Source of the DNA: Lysinibacillus xylanilyticus
GTDB taxonomy: Bacteria; Bacillota; Bacilli; Bacillales_A; Planococcaceae
Assembly: GCF_001708185.1 (NCBI RefSeq)
Contig: NZ_MDDN01000012.1
Span: 1 to 64,000 of the forward strand
Direction of reading: 5' to 3'
Length of the DNA: 64,000 bases
Below the pieces are notes generated by a model. It saw only the letters and a program-made list of their open reading frames with translations. It did no database searches and was not told where the DNA came from. Each line of letters starts with the position of its first letter. Within the stretch, counting starts at the first letter, position 1. Both the position numbers and the translations under genes were made by a program. This document shows, in pieces, positions 37,146 to 45,319 of this stretch.

Positions 37146-38693
37146 TACTTTATTATCTTTTAATGAACGACGCAAAATTTTTCCTGTCGTGTTTTTCGGT
37201 AATTCATCCATAATTTCAATTACTTTAGGAACCTTATATTTCACCATATGTTTTGCACAGTATGCAAAAAGGTCGTCTGTTGAAGTTGCATCTGCATCTT
37301 TCAAGACAACATATGCATGAACTGCCTCTCCTAAATTAGGGTCTGGGAAGCCTACAACTGCCGCTTCTACGATATTATTATGAGCAAAGAGTACTTCTTC
37401 AACCTCTCTTGGATATACATTAAATCCGCCTACAATAATCATATCTTTCTTACGGTCAACGATGTAGAAGTATCCTTCTTCGTCAACTTTAGCTAAATCC
37501 CCTGTATATAACCAGCCATCACGTATAGCCATCGCTGTTTCTTCAGGCAATTTATAATAGCCCTTCATAACATTAGGTCCTCGAACAATTAGTTCCCCTA
37601 CTTCGCCAACAGGCACTTCTTGGCCATTCGCATCCACTACCTTATTTTCAACATTGGAAATGTTTGTCCCAATAGAACCTGCTTTACGATCACGATCCAA
37701 TGGGTTAAAGCACGTCACCGGTGAAGCTTCTGATAAGCCATAGCCTTCCGAAACACGCACATTAAATTTCTTCTCGAAATTATGTAATAGTGCTACAGGT
37801 AAAGACGCGCCACCTGAGATCGCTAGGCGTATTGTTGAGAAATCTTCAGGGTTGCCTTCTGGTAATTGATACAAGAAGTTATACATAGTTGGTACACCTG
37901 CAAAGACTGTCGCTTTTTGTTCCTTTGTTAAATTAAAGACTTCAGCTGGACTAAAACGTGGTACAAGTAAAACTGTTGCTCCACTCAATAAAGGTGCATT
38001 GACGACAACAGTTAACGCAAATACATGGAAAACTGGTAATGTAGCAATAATACGATCATTTGCTCTATAGCCTAAATAATGTGCCACATCTCGAGCATTT
38101 GAATAGACATTTTCATGAGTCAGCATTGCGCCCTTTGGAGTACCTGTTGTACCTGAAGTATATAAAATAATTGCATTATCATCGTCAGCTACATCTATTG
38201 GTTGGCAAGTGCCCGATGCACTGGCTATAACTTGTGAAAACAAATGCGTTTTTGCCTGTGCCTCTTCAGATAAAGTAGCTACTTTTTCAGCAACATCTGC
38301 TGTTGTTTCACAAACAACAAATGTTTTTACTTGTGGAAAAGCTTGTACACCCATTTCTACTAACGGAAGAAGTGCATCAAGAGCAATAACAGCTTTTACA
38401 TCACCATTATGCAAAATATATGAAATTTCATCCGGTGTATAAATTGGATTAATCGGAATTGCGGTTGCACCTATACGCATTGTTGCATATAACGCAATTA
38501 AATAATGTGGTGTATTGCCGAGTAAAAACGCCACATGGTCCCCTTTTTCAATCCCTAATTGTTGTAACCCCTTAGCAAAGCGACCAACAGAGTGTTCAAA
38601 CTCACCGTATGTCGTATCTTTCCCCATAAAATGAAACGCAATTTTATCCGGCTGCTCTACTGCTTGTTGACGAACACATGTAACTAAATTCAA
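37131..38693 (-). CDS. lcfB: Long-chain fatty-acid CoA ligase
   Basis: The 520-residue adenylate-forming enzyme has the AMP motif YTSGTTGTPKGAM, the EGYGLSEASPV motif, GWLYTGDLAKVDEEGYFYIVDRKKDMII and the C-terminal catalytic lysine in KNTTGKILRR. It activates fatty acids with ATP and CoA. Bacillus subtilis lcfB (yhfL) lies near lplJ and yhfH, as here except for the intervening Bce module. Confidence 0.9.
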   Translation of the reverse strand: MNLVTCVRQQAVEQPDKIAFHFMGKDTTYGEFEHSVGRFAKGLQQLGIEKGDHVAFLLGNTPHYLIALYATMRIGATAIPINPIYTPDEISYILHNGDVKAVIALDALLPLVEMGVQAFPQVKTFVVCETTADVAEKVATLSEEAQAKTHLFSQVIASASGTCQPIDVADDDNAIILYTSGTTGTPKGAMLTHENVYSNARDVAHYLGYRANDRIIATLPVFHVFALTVVVNAPLLSGATVLLVPRFSPAEVFNLTKEQKATVFAGVPTMYNFLYQLPEGNPEDFSTIRLAISGGASLPVALLHNFEKKFNVRVSEGYGLSEASPVTCFNPLDRDRKAGSIGTNISNVENKVVDANGQEVPVGEVGELIVRGPNVMKGYYKLPEETAMAIRDGWLYTGDLAKVDEEGYFYIVDRKKDMIIVGGFNVYPREVEEVLFAHNNIVEAAVVGFPDPNLGEAVHAYVVLKDADATSTDDLFAYCAKHMVKYKVPKVIEIMDELPKNTTGKILRRSLKDNKVGART

Positions 38694-38834
38694 TTACACC
38701 ATCCCCTTATCGTATAAAATGAATCGTTATTCAGTAATATTATATAAGAAATATATCTAAAAGACAATGAAACTTTTATTTCATGTCAAAAATTACGTCA
38801 AATAACTCATTTTTTTCTCTTTCACGCACTTTCG

Positions 38835-40769
38835 TCATGAACGAATATGCGAGATGTATCGCCAACGAATCAAATAAAAATAAATTACTTGTATTAAAAC
38901 AAAAAAGCCAAAAGCAAAGAAAACTTCTTTTACAATCGAAATATTAGCAATATCCTTTAAGATGCCTTGAACCATAATAAAAGCAAAGGCACTATGCATC
39001 ATTGCAACACCCCAAGGCAAGAAAAACTGTGGGAATAAATGGCGATTCACTAGCTTTTTGAGCTCTGTATCTGTTAAGCCCATTCGCTTTAAGACATCGA
39101 ATTTACGCTTTTCTCTTTCAAGAGAGGCATGCAATTTAAAGTAAACAAAGCTACCTGCTGCTAATAAAAATACAGATGCTACTAAGACACCTACTAATGT
39201 AAATAATGAATAGGTAGCTAGTATATAAGAATAATTTAATCCTGCATTTTCAAAGTAATACGGGCTAAATTTACCCTTCTTTTCAATAAATTGAGATGCT
39301 GTTAACTCGTCTATGTCTTGGCCGATATCTTTCGATTCTATCCACTGAGGAATATAGAAAGTAAATAAGTGATAGGTTGGCTGCAAAACATCTTGATCGG
39401 CAATCGGTTTGATGAGCCTTGCAAAATCCTCGTCGCTTATCACAATTGAATTGACGCTAACAATAGAGCCTGGGAATACTATTTTTGGATATACACTATC
39501 AATAGTTAACGGGATAGCGTTTTCTTCTAACACAGTATGCACAACTTTATTTTTTAATTTTTTCAAGGATTCTTCTGAATAAGGTATAAACACTGCCTGT
39601 CCTGAAGACAAGTCAAGTAATGGATAACTAAAGGACGACAGCAATACATTCATATCAGATTCTCTAAAGACTTCAACCTCATTATTAGTAAAAGAAGACG
39701 TTTGCTTTACAACAACAAAGCGAGATAAATGGTAGGACAAACCTTTCTCCTCTAATTGAATTCGTAAAGAGTTGATATGATTTCGTTCGTACGGGTTGTC
39801 GACATCTCCCTTATAGACAAGCCCTAGAGGATTTAAGCGATCATACTGTGTCGTATAAGAAGACATCGTTGCTAAAACACCGACAGATAAAAATGCCATT
39901 GTGGACACCATCGTTACAACAAAAAACATTTTCACATTATCCTTCATAATATGTGTTTGCTCAGCTAACGAAAGGAGACGATAGCGTTGCCAATGGTATT
40001 CACGTTTGCCTCGAGCTTTATCTAAAAAGCAAGGTACTGTATCACTAAAAAAATAATATGTTCCAAAGGCTGCTGAAAACGGGATTAATAGTGTTAAACC
40101 AATTAATGATGTATTCGACACAACAAATGCTAGCACATATGTTGATAAAATAAGAGCAATCCCGTATACTGCACGTATTTTCGAATAGGTTGAATCACTA
40201 TTTAAATAAGCACTTTCCTTAATAAGGTCGCGTAATTTTCTTTCACGTGTAAAATACACACTGATAAAGGAAATCACTACAAAAGCACTTGTAAAGACAC
40301 CTATTGTTAGTAAAAATGGCTGCCACGATACATACAAAGGCAATTTATCTAAATGTAAAATTTCTCGGACAATCATGAAAAAGAATTTCGAGAACGAGAA
40401 ACCAAATATTATTCCAACAATAATAGAGGCAGAACCAATAATCATTGTCTCCAAAAAGACAAGCTTATTCATCTGGCGTCTTTCCATTCCTAGATGTAAT
40501 AAAATAGCAAACTCATGGGATCTAGCCTCTAAAAAGGCACTCATCGAATAATATAAAAAGAATAATGTAAAAAGGACGAGCACGACTTCTGCACCGACCA
40601 TCCCAATTAACGATACCTCTCCTAAAATTCCTCGTTCAATATCCGGATGAAACATGAGCATTGAATAGATAAAAAACACTGCCACAGAAAAAAAGCTAGC
40701 CATGAAAAAGGCACCATATATGCGGCTGTTCCGTACGACATTACGGTAAGCGAATTGTCGAAAGGTCAC
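38835..40769 (-). CDS. BceB-type ABC permease
   Basis: The 644-residue permease has about ten membrane helices, FtsX-like segments near residues 60-170 and 525-640, and one large extracellular domain between helices VII and VIII (about residues 305-510). This is the BceB layout, in which the extracellular domain recognises the peptide antibiotic or its lipid complex. It overlaps the ATPase gene by 29 bases and ends the operon. Confidence 0.92.
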   Translation of the reverse strand: MTFRQFAYRNVVRNSRIYGAFFMASFFSVAVFFIYSMLMFHPDIERGILGEVSLIGMVGAEVVLVLFTLFFLYYSMSAFLEARSHEFAILLHLGMERRQMNKLVFLETMIIGSASIIVGIIFGFSFSKFFFMIVREILHLDKLPLYVSWQPFLLTIGVFTSAFVVISFISVYFTRERKLRDLIKESAYLNSDSTYSKIRAVYGIALILSTYVLAFVVSNTSLIGLTLLIPFSAAFGTYYFFSDTVPCFLDKARGKREYHWQRYRLLSLAEQTHIMKDNVKMFFVVTMVSTMAFLSVGVLATMSSYTTQYDRLNPLGLVYKGDVDNPYERNHINSLRIQLEEKGLSYHLSRFVVVKQTSSFTNNEVEVFRESDMNVLLSSFSYPLLDLSSGQAVFIPYSEESLKKLKNKVVHTVLEENAIPLTIDSVYPKIVFPGSIVSVNSIVISDEDFARLIKPIADQDVLQPTYHLFTFYIPQWIESKDIGQDIDELTASQFIEKKGKFSPYYFENAGLNYSYILATYSLFTLVGVLVASVFLLAAGSFVYFKLHASLEREKRKFDVLKRMGLTDTELKKLVNRHLFPQFFLPWGVAMMHSAFAFIMVQGILKDIANISIVKEVFFAFGFFVLIQVIYFYLIRWRYISHIRS

Positions 40770-41517
40770 CTACTTGTCCTCCTCCTAGTAAGCTCAAAAC
40801 ATTTAATATTCGCTGGAAAAACATTTGACGGCGATCATCTTTGTAAATTTCATTGAAAAATTCCCCATCTTTAATAAATAACACGCGATCACAGTAGCTA
40901 GCTGCGATTGGATCATGTGTTACCATGACGATCGTCGTTTGTTTATCTTGATTGACTTTTGTTAAAAGTTCAAGTACATCACGCGAAGAATTGGAATCCA
41001 AATTGCCGGTCGGCTCATCTGCTAAAATGAGACTTGGGTTATGAATAAGTGCTCGACCAATAGCTGTTCTCTGTGCCTGTCCACCTGATATTTCATTTGG
41101 ACGTTTATGCAAGAAAGAGTTTAAATCCAGCTTTTCCACAATGCTTGCAAGACGCTCCTCTATTACTTCTAATGGCTGTTGATCTAATGTTAGTGGCAGC
41201 ACAATATTCTCTTCCACTGTCAGCATATGCAAAAGATTAAAATCCTGAAAAACGAAACCAAGTTGTCTTCTTCTAAAGTAGGCAAGCTCTGTTGCATTCA
41301 GCATATGAGGATTCATGCCATCTACAATAATTTCTCCACTGGTTGGTTCATCAATCGTAGAAATGATATTTAATAATGTTGTTTTTCCACTTCCCGATGG
41401 ACCCATGACTGCTAAAAACTCACCTTCCTCCACATCAAAGCTTAGCTGATTTAGCGCACGATGAGTTACTTTACCTTCATATACCTTCGTCACGTCTTTT
41501 ATTTGTAAAATAGGCAT
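40741..41517 (-). CDS. BceA-type ABC ATPase
   Basis: The 258-residue ATPase has Walker A GPSGSGKTT (about 39-47), signature ISGGQAQRTAIGRAL, Walker B LILADEPTGNLDS and MVTHDPIAA, as in MacB/BceA transporters. It powers the permease encoded next. It lies 12 bases after the 144-residue unknown gene. Confidence 0.93.
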   Translation of the reverse strand: MPILQIKDVTKVYEGKVTHRALNQLSFDVEEGEFLAVMGPSGSGKTTLLNIISTIDEPTSGEIIVDGMNPHMLNATELAYFRRRQLGFVFQDFNLLHMLTVEENIVLPLTLDQQPLEVIEERLASIVEKLDLNSFLHKRPNEISGGQAQRTAIGRALIHNPSLILADEPTGNLDSNSSRDVLELLTKVNQDKQTTIVMVTHDPIAASYCDRVLFIKDGEFFNEIYKDDRRQMFFQRILNVLSLLGGGQVGDLSTIRLP

Positions 41518-41529
41518 ACTTTATTCACC

Positions 41530-41964
41530 TTATTTCTTCATTAATTCCATAGATTCTGGTAAAAGCCATTGCAATACTACCTCAAAGCCAATTTGAAAAT
41601 GTGGCTCTGTTAATGATATTGCGGACTCATTGCCATCCTCCTCCACTAGACTTAAGCAATGATCCCCAACAATTACATCCCATGCATCAATTTCACCTTC
41701 GATTATTTCTCCATAAATCGTATAATGCCCACTATACATCACTTGTTCACCTTCTACAGGAAAAGCGTTCAGTAAAGTTGGTTTATGTAAGTCTAGCCCT
41801 AGCTTATCTGAAAAATGCATGACTTCTTCATTACGCAAAAGACTAGCTTTTCGGAAATTTTTGCAGGATAAACATAGACAAACATCGTTATGCGATTCAT
41901 ATAATGCCTCTGTTTTATCAGTTTTGACATTTAATACCCACTTACCAAAGCGTACTTCTTTCAT
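41530..41964 (-). CDS. Unrecognised 144-residue protein inside the Bce module
   Basis: A soluble acidic protein starting MKEVRFGKWVLNVKTDKTEA, with three cysteines in CLCLSCKNFRK (about residues 29-34), then DKLGLDLHKPTLLNAFP and a C-terminal beta-rich part. The CxxC-type cluster could bind zinc or be redox-active; it looks like a small metal-knuckle domain. There is no signal peptide or membrane helix. It is placed 11 bases after the sensor kinase and 12 before the ATPase, so it is co-expressed with the module. I do not recognise a family. Confidence 0.8.
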   Translation of the reverse strand: MKEVRFGKWVLNVKTDKTEALYESHNDVCLCLSCKNFRKASLLRNEEVMHFSDKLGLDLHKPTLLNAFPVEGEQVMYSGHYTIYGEIIEGEIDAWDVIVGDHCLSLVEEDGNESAISLTEPHFQIGFEVVLQWLLPESMELMKK

Positions 41965-41975
41965 CTCTGCTCCCC

Positions 41976-42959
41976 CTAATTCGTAAATGTCACTGTAACA
42001 ATTGTTCCTTTTCCTACCTCTGATGTAATGATTAATTCATGACCGAGTTTTTCACAGATTTCTTTAGCTAAATATAAGCCCATCCCTGTAGATTCCCCGG
42101 TTTTACGTCCATTCTCACCAGTAAAAAAGGCTTTAGTGACGCGAGAAAGATCGGAAGTTGGAATACCAATACCTTCATCACAAATGGCTAACTGTACGCA
42201 GTCATCCTTTTTAATGGCCGAAATCACTATTTTTTTATTTGCTTCAAATGTATATTTAACTGCATTGGTTACAAATTGGCCGATAATAAAACGAAGCCAT
42301 TTTGAATCACTCGCTACGATTATGTCATCCTCAATATGAATTTCTGGGAAAACTCGCTTTGTAATAAATAAACGTTTATTTTCATTAACAGTTGCAGTTA
42401 CAATCGTCTTTAAAGCAACCTGTTCTACTTGCATATCCTCTTCAAAATTTTCTAACCGAGCATTTACAAGTACCATATCCAAGCCTCTGCGCAGGCGATC
42501 AATTTCCTCCTGCACATTCTTTTTATCGAGAGGACGCTCATCTTGTAATAACAGTTCAATAACAGAGATTGGCGTTTTCATCTGATGTACCCATTGATTA
42601 ATAAACTGATCATGTCGTTTGTGGCCAGCATATAACGATTGGAGCTCATGCTGGTACAGTCGATATAGTTCATGCATATATTTCTCTACCTGTATCGCCT
42701 CAGGTGATTTAGCGTTTTTTTGTAACACATCCTCCATGGTTTTAGGAAGTTGCGATATTTTCAACAAATAACGTTGGCGCATTAAATAGCGGATCAGTAA
42801 AAATGAGGCTAACAACACTAAACTAATACAGAAAGAATAAATAGCCGTATCGACATTTCGAAAGCCATCCAGCCAATATAAGACCATGATGAAGCCGACT
42901 AAAAAGAACTGGAATACGATGAACGATGCGTAATCACGCAAAAATAATTTCCAGCCCAC
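41976..42959 (-). CDS. BceS-type intramembrane-sensing histidine kinase
   Basis: The 327-residue kinase has two close N-terminal helices (about 12-30 and 37-58) with almost no extracellular loop, then a DHp region with the phosphorylated histidine in FINQWVHQMKTPISV and ATP-binding boxes (FVTNAVKYT, DEGIGIPTSDL, STGMGLYLAKEI). Kinases of this type sense antibiotic flux through their BceAB transporter instead of the drug itself. It abuts the regulator gene. Confidence 0.93.
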   Translation of the reverse strand: MGWKLFLRDYASFIVFQFFLVGFIMVLYWLDGFRNVDTAIYSFCISLVLLASFLLIRYLMRQRYLLKISQLPKTMEDVLQKNAKSPEAIQVEKYMHELYRLYQHELQSLYAGHKRHDQFINQWVHQMKTPISVIELLLQDERPLDKKNVQEEIDRLRRGLDMVLVNARLENFEEDMQVEQVALKTIVTATVNENKRLFITKRVFPEIHIEDDIIVASDSKWLRFIIGQFVTNAVKYTFEANKKIVISAIKKDDCVQLAICDEGIGIPTSDLSRVTKAFFTGENGRKTGESTGMGLYLAKEICEKLGHELIITSEVGKGTIVTVTFTN

Positions 42960-43663
42960 TATAACTCACCTGCACTTAATATAAAACGATATCCTGCCCC
43001 GCGTACCGTTTCGATAGATGACGTAATATGATAATCCGCTAGCTTTTTACGTACTCGTGTCATATTGACGTTCAATGTATTTTCATCAACAAATGCCTGA
43101 TCGTCCCAAAGTTCTTCTAATAGTTGCTCACGCGTCACTACTTTTGGGGCATTGCCCATTAACAGTTCTAAAATGATACATTCTTTTTTCTGAAGAGGAA
43201 TTTCCAAATCATTTTTATGAAGCTCCATTCTTTCTAAATGAAGAACAAGCTGTCCTTGTTTAATTGTCCGTTCCTCTTGCCTTGCTGCATATTCACCATA
43301 TGTACGACGCAAGTGACTACGGATTTTAGCCAGTACAATCTCATAATTAAATGGCTTCGTAATAAAATCGTCGCCCCCATTTTCAAGCGCGAAAATTTGA
43401 TCCATCTCCCCAGAACGAGCGGAAATGAAAATAATGGGACAAGTTGTATGTTGACGTAGTTGGCGACACCAATAGTAGCCATCATATGAAGGTAAATTTA
43501 TATCAAGCAACACCATATGTGGATTAAATGCTGTAAATTCTTCAATGAGATGATCAAATTCTTTGATCGTTTCAACTTCGTATTGATATTTTCTAAGCGT
43601 TTCTGCGAGCAATGACGCAATCTTAACATCATCTTCGACAATAAATATTCGATGCTTCTCCAT
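42959..43663 (-). CDS. BceR-type OmpR-family response regulator
   Basis: The 234-residue regulator has a receiver (VEDDVKIASLL, phospho-Asp in VLLDINLPSYDGY, Lys in TKPFNYE) and a winged helix (VTREQLLEELWDDQAFVDENTLNVNMTRVRKKL). Cognate of the kinase downstream and presumably activates the transporter genes. AAAGGAG lies 7 bases before the ATG. Confidence 0.94.
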   Translation of the reverse strand: MEKHRIFIVEDDVKIASLLAETLRKYQYEVETIKEFDHLIEEFTAFNPHMVLLDINLPSYDGYYWCRQLRQHTTCPIIFISARSGEMDQIFALENGGDDFITKPFNYEIVLAKIRSHLRRTYGEYAARQEERTIKQGQLVLHLERMELHKNDLEIPLQKKECIILELLMGNAPKVVTREQLLEELWDDQAFVDENTLNVNMTRVRKKLADYHITSSIETVRGAGYRFILSAGEL

Positions 43664-43693
43664 ACAAAAACTCCTTTCTATTTATATTGTATC

Positions 43694-43733
43694 AAAAAAA
43701 GGTCCGACGACATAATTGTCAACGAACCTTTTT
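43694..43733. terminator. Terminator downstream of lplJ
   Basis: AAAAAGGTTCGTTGACA pairs with TGTCGTCGGACCTTTTTTT with G-U pairs, followed on the minus strand by a T run. It is also the upstream edge of the Bce operon. Confidence 0.75.
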
Positions 43734-43791
43734 GTAGCAAAAGTTAATACGAATCAGTAAGGACATTTAACAACTTCTACACAAGCTTTTC

Positions 43792-44784
43792 TTAATATAC
43801 TAATTGTAGAAACTCTTCTGTCGTAATTCCACCAAAGTATGTTGGAATATCAATATCTGCTAACGCTTCAGCGATTGCAGTTCGATCATAGTTTGTCCCA
43901 ACTAAACGTTGTTCAACATCTGCCATATCGCCCACACCAAAGAAATCACCAAAAATATGTGCTTCTTCGATAATTCCATGATTCACTTCTAAGCGAATAT
44001 CAATACCTCCAGTTGGGAAACGATGTGTTTTTTGAATATTGAAGCGTGGTGATTTGCCATAGTTCCACTCCCATGTTTGATAACGCTCAGCAGATAGCTT
44101 GTGTATATTTGTCCAATCTTCTTCCGTTAGCTCATAGTAGCGAATATTCTCTTCGCCACCGAAAATCGATTTTAAAATTTCTAGACGGAATTCTTCAACC
44201 GTCATCTGATCCTTTAAAAACTCAGAAATATTAGCTACTCGCGAACGAATCGATTTAATGCCCTTTGATTCAATTTTATCTTTCTTCACCTTTAAAGCAG
44301 ATACAACAGCATCAATTTCTGTATCAAACATTAAAGTACCGTGGCTATACATACGGCCCTTTGTAGAAAATTGTGCGTTGCCAGAAACTTTACGTCCTTC
44401 CGCTAAAATGTCGTTGCGACCTGAAAGTTCAGCGTGAACGCCCATTTTTGCAAGTGCATCTACAACAGGCTGTGTGAACTTTCTATAATTCATAAAGCTT
44501 TCGCCATCATCTGTAGTGATAAAACTGTAGTTAAGGTTCCCTAAATCATGATATACTGCGCCTCCACCTGAAAGACGTCGTACAACGATTATGCCATTAT
44601 CCTCCACATAATCTGTATTAATCTCTTCGATTGTATTTTGATTTTTGCCAATGATGATTGAAGGTTGATTTATGTAAAAAAGCAGCACTGGCTCCTTCTC
44701 AACATCCATCGTTTTCAATAAATACTCCTCAATAGCAAGATTAATGCGTGGATCATGAATCCCTTTATTATCAACGAATATCAT
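43792..44784 (-). CDS. lplJ: Lipoate-protein ligase
   Basis: The 330-residue ligase has family segments NLAIEEYLL, IIIGKNQNTIEEIN, VRRLSGGGAVYHDLGNLNYSFI and the C-terminal accessory domain (WTNIHKLSAERY, GGIDIRLEVNHG). It attaches scavenged lipoate to the E2 subunits of 2-oxoacid dehydrogenases and GcvH. The neighbouring yhfH and lcfB genes match the B. subtilis lplJ locus. Confidence 0.93.
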   Translation of the reverse strand: MIFVDNKGIHDPRINLAIEEYLLKTMDVEKEPVLLFYINQPSIIIGKNQNTIEEINTDYVEDNGIIVVRRLSGGGAVYHDLGNLNYSFITTDDGESFMNYRKFTQPVVDALAKMGVHAELSGRNDILAEGRKVSGNAQFSTKGRMYSHGTLMFDTEIDAVVSALKVKKDKIESKGIKSIRSRVANISEFLKDQMTVEEFRLEILKSIFGGEENIRYYELTEEDWTNIHKLSAERYQTWEWNYGKSPRFNIQKTHRFPTGGIDIRLEVNHGIIEEAHIFGDFFGVGDMADVEQRLVGTNYDRTAIAEALADIDIPTYFGGITTEEFLQLVY

Positions 44785-44840
44785 AATTACATCTCCTCCT
44801 TCACAAAATATCCATATTTATTTTAACGTAAATTAGGCAT

Positions 44841-44875
44841 TTAGTGTTGACGAAAAGCATCTGTTATAATACACT
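44841..44875 (+). promoter_or_regulatory. Promoter of yhfH
   Basis: TATAAT (44865-44870) lies 18 bases after TTAGTG (44841-44846). An alternative pair, TTGACG (44847-44852) with TACACT (44870-44875), has a 17-base spacer. The two are overlapping options. Confidence 0.55.
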
Positions 44876-44927
44876 AGGAAATAACAAAACAGTAATAGTA
44901 CAGATAAACTTAAAGGAGGAGTCCACA

Positions 44928-45053
44928 ATGTTAGAAAACGTAGTTGAATTTTTCAAGAACCTACCTGCAAAACAATGCACAGAATGCGGTGAAAAAATGG
45001 AAGAACAAAGCGAATGCTACAGCAACACTTGTGAAAAATGTAACCACCTATAA
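44928..45053 (+). CDS. yhfH: YhfH-like zinc-ribbon mini-protein
   Basis: A 41-residue protein, MLENVVEFFKNLPAKQC followed by two CxxC pairs (CTEC, CEKC) and ECYSNTC between them. The four knuckle cysteines predict zinc binding. It closely resembles Bacillus YhfH in length, cysteine spacing and position next to lplJ. Function unknown. AAAGGAGGA is 7 bases before ATG 44928, so the earlier in-frame ATG at 44844 is rejected. Confidence 0.88.
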   Translation: MLENVVEFFKNLPAKQCTECGEKMEEQSECYSNTCEKCNHL

Positions 45054-45157
45054 GCATTTGCCTATTCTGTAATAGTCATATACGTGCCCCACACGTACTA
45101 ATAATGACACCACTCATCACTTTTTGATGAACCCTTAATTAAATCTCTTACACTTAC

Positions 45158-45200
45158 AAAAAACAACAGCTGATACGCTCATATCAGCTGTTGTTTTTTT
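45158..45200 (+). terminator. yhfH terminator
   Basis: AACAACAGCTGATA pairs exactly with TATCAGCTGTTGTT around CGCTCA and is followed by T7. Confidence 0.88.
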
Positions 45201-45276
45201 ATATTTTTTTACCTATGAAGCTCTTCCTTTGAGCTGAGCAGTTCTCCCTGTCACTTATTTAAAGCACTTGTCCAAC

Positions 45277-45306
45277 AAAAAAAAGACACCCACATGGGTG
45301 GGTGTC
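45277..45306 (-). terminator. yhgE terminator
   Basis: GACACCCAC (45285-45293) pairs with GTGGGTGTC (45298-45306), with T8 following on the minus strand. Confidence 0.9.
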
Positions 45307-45319
45307 AAAAGTGTTATTT

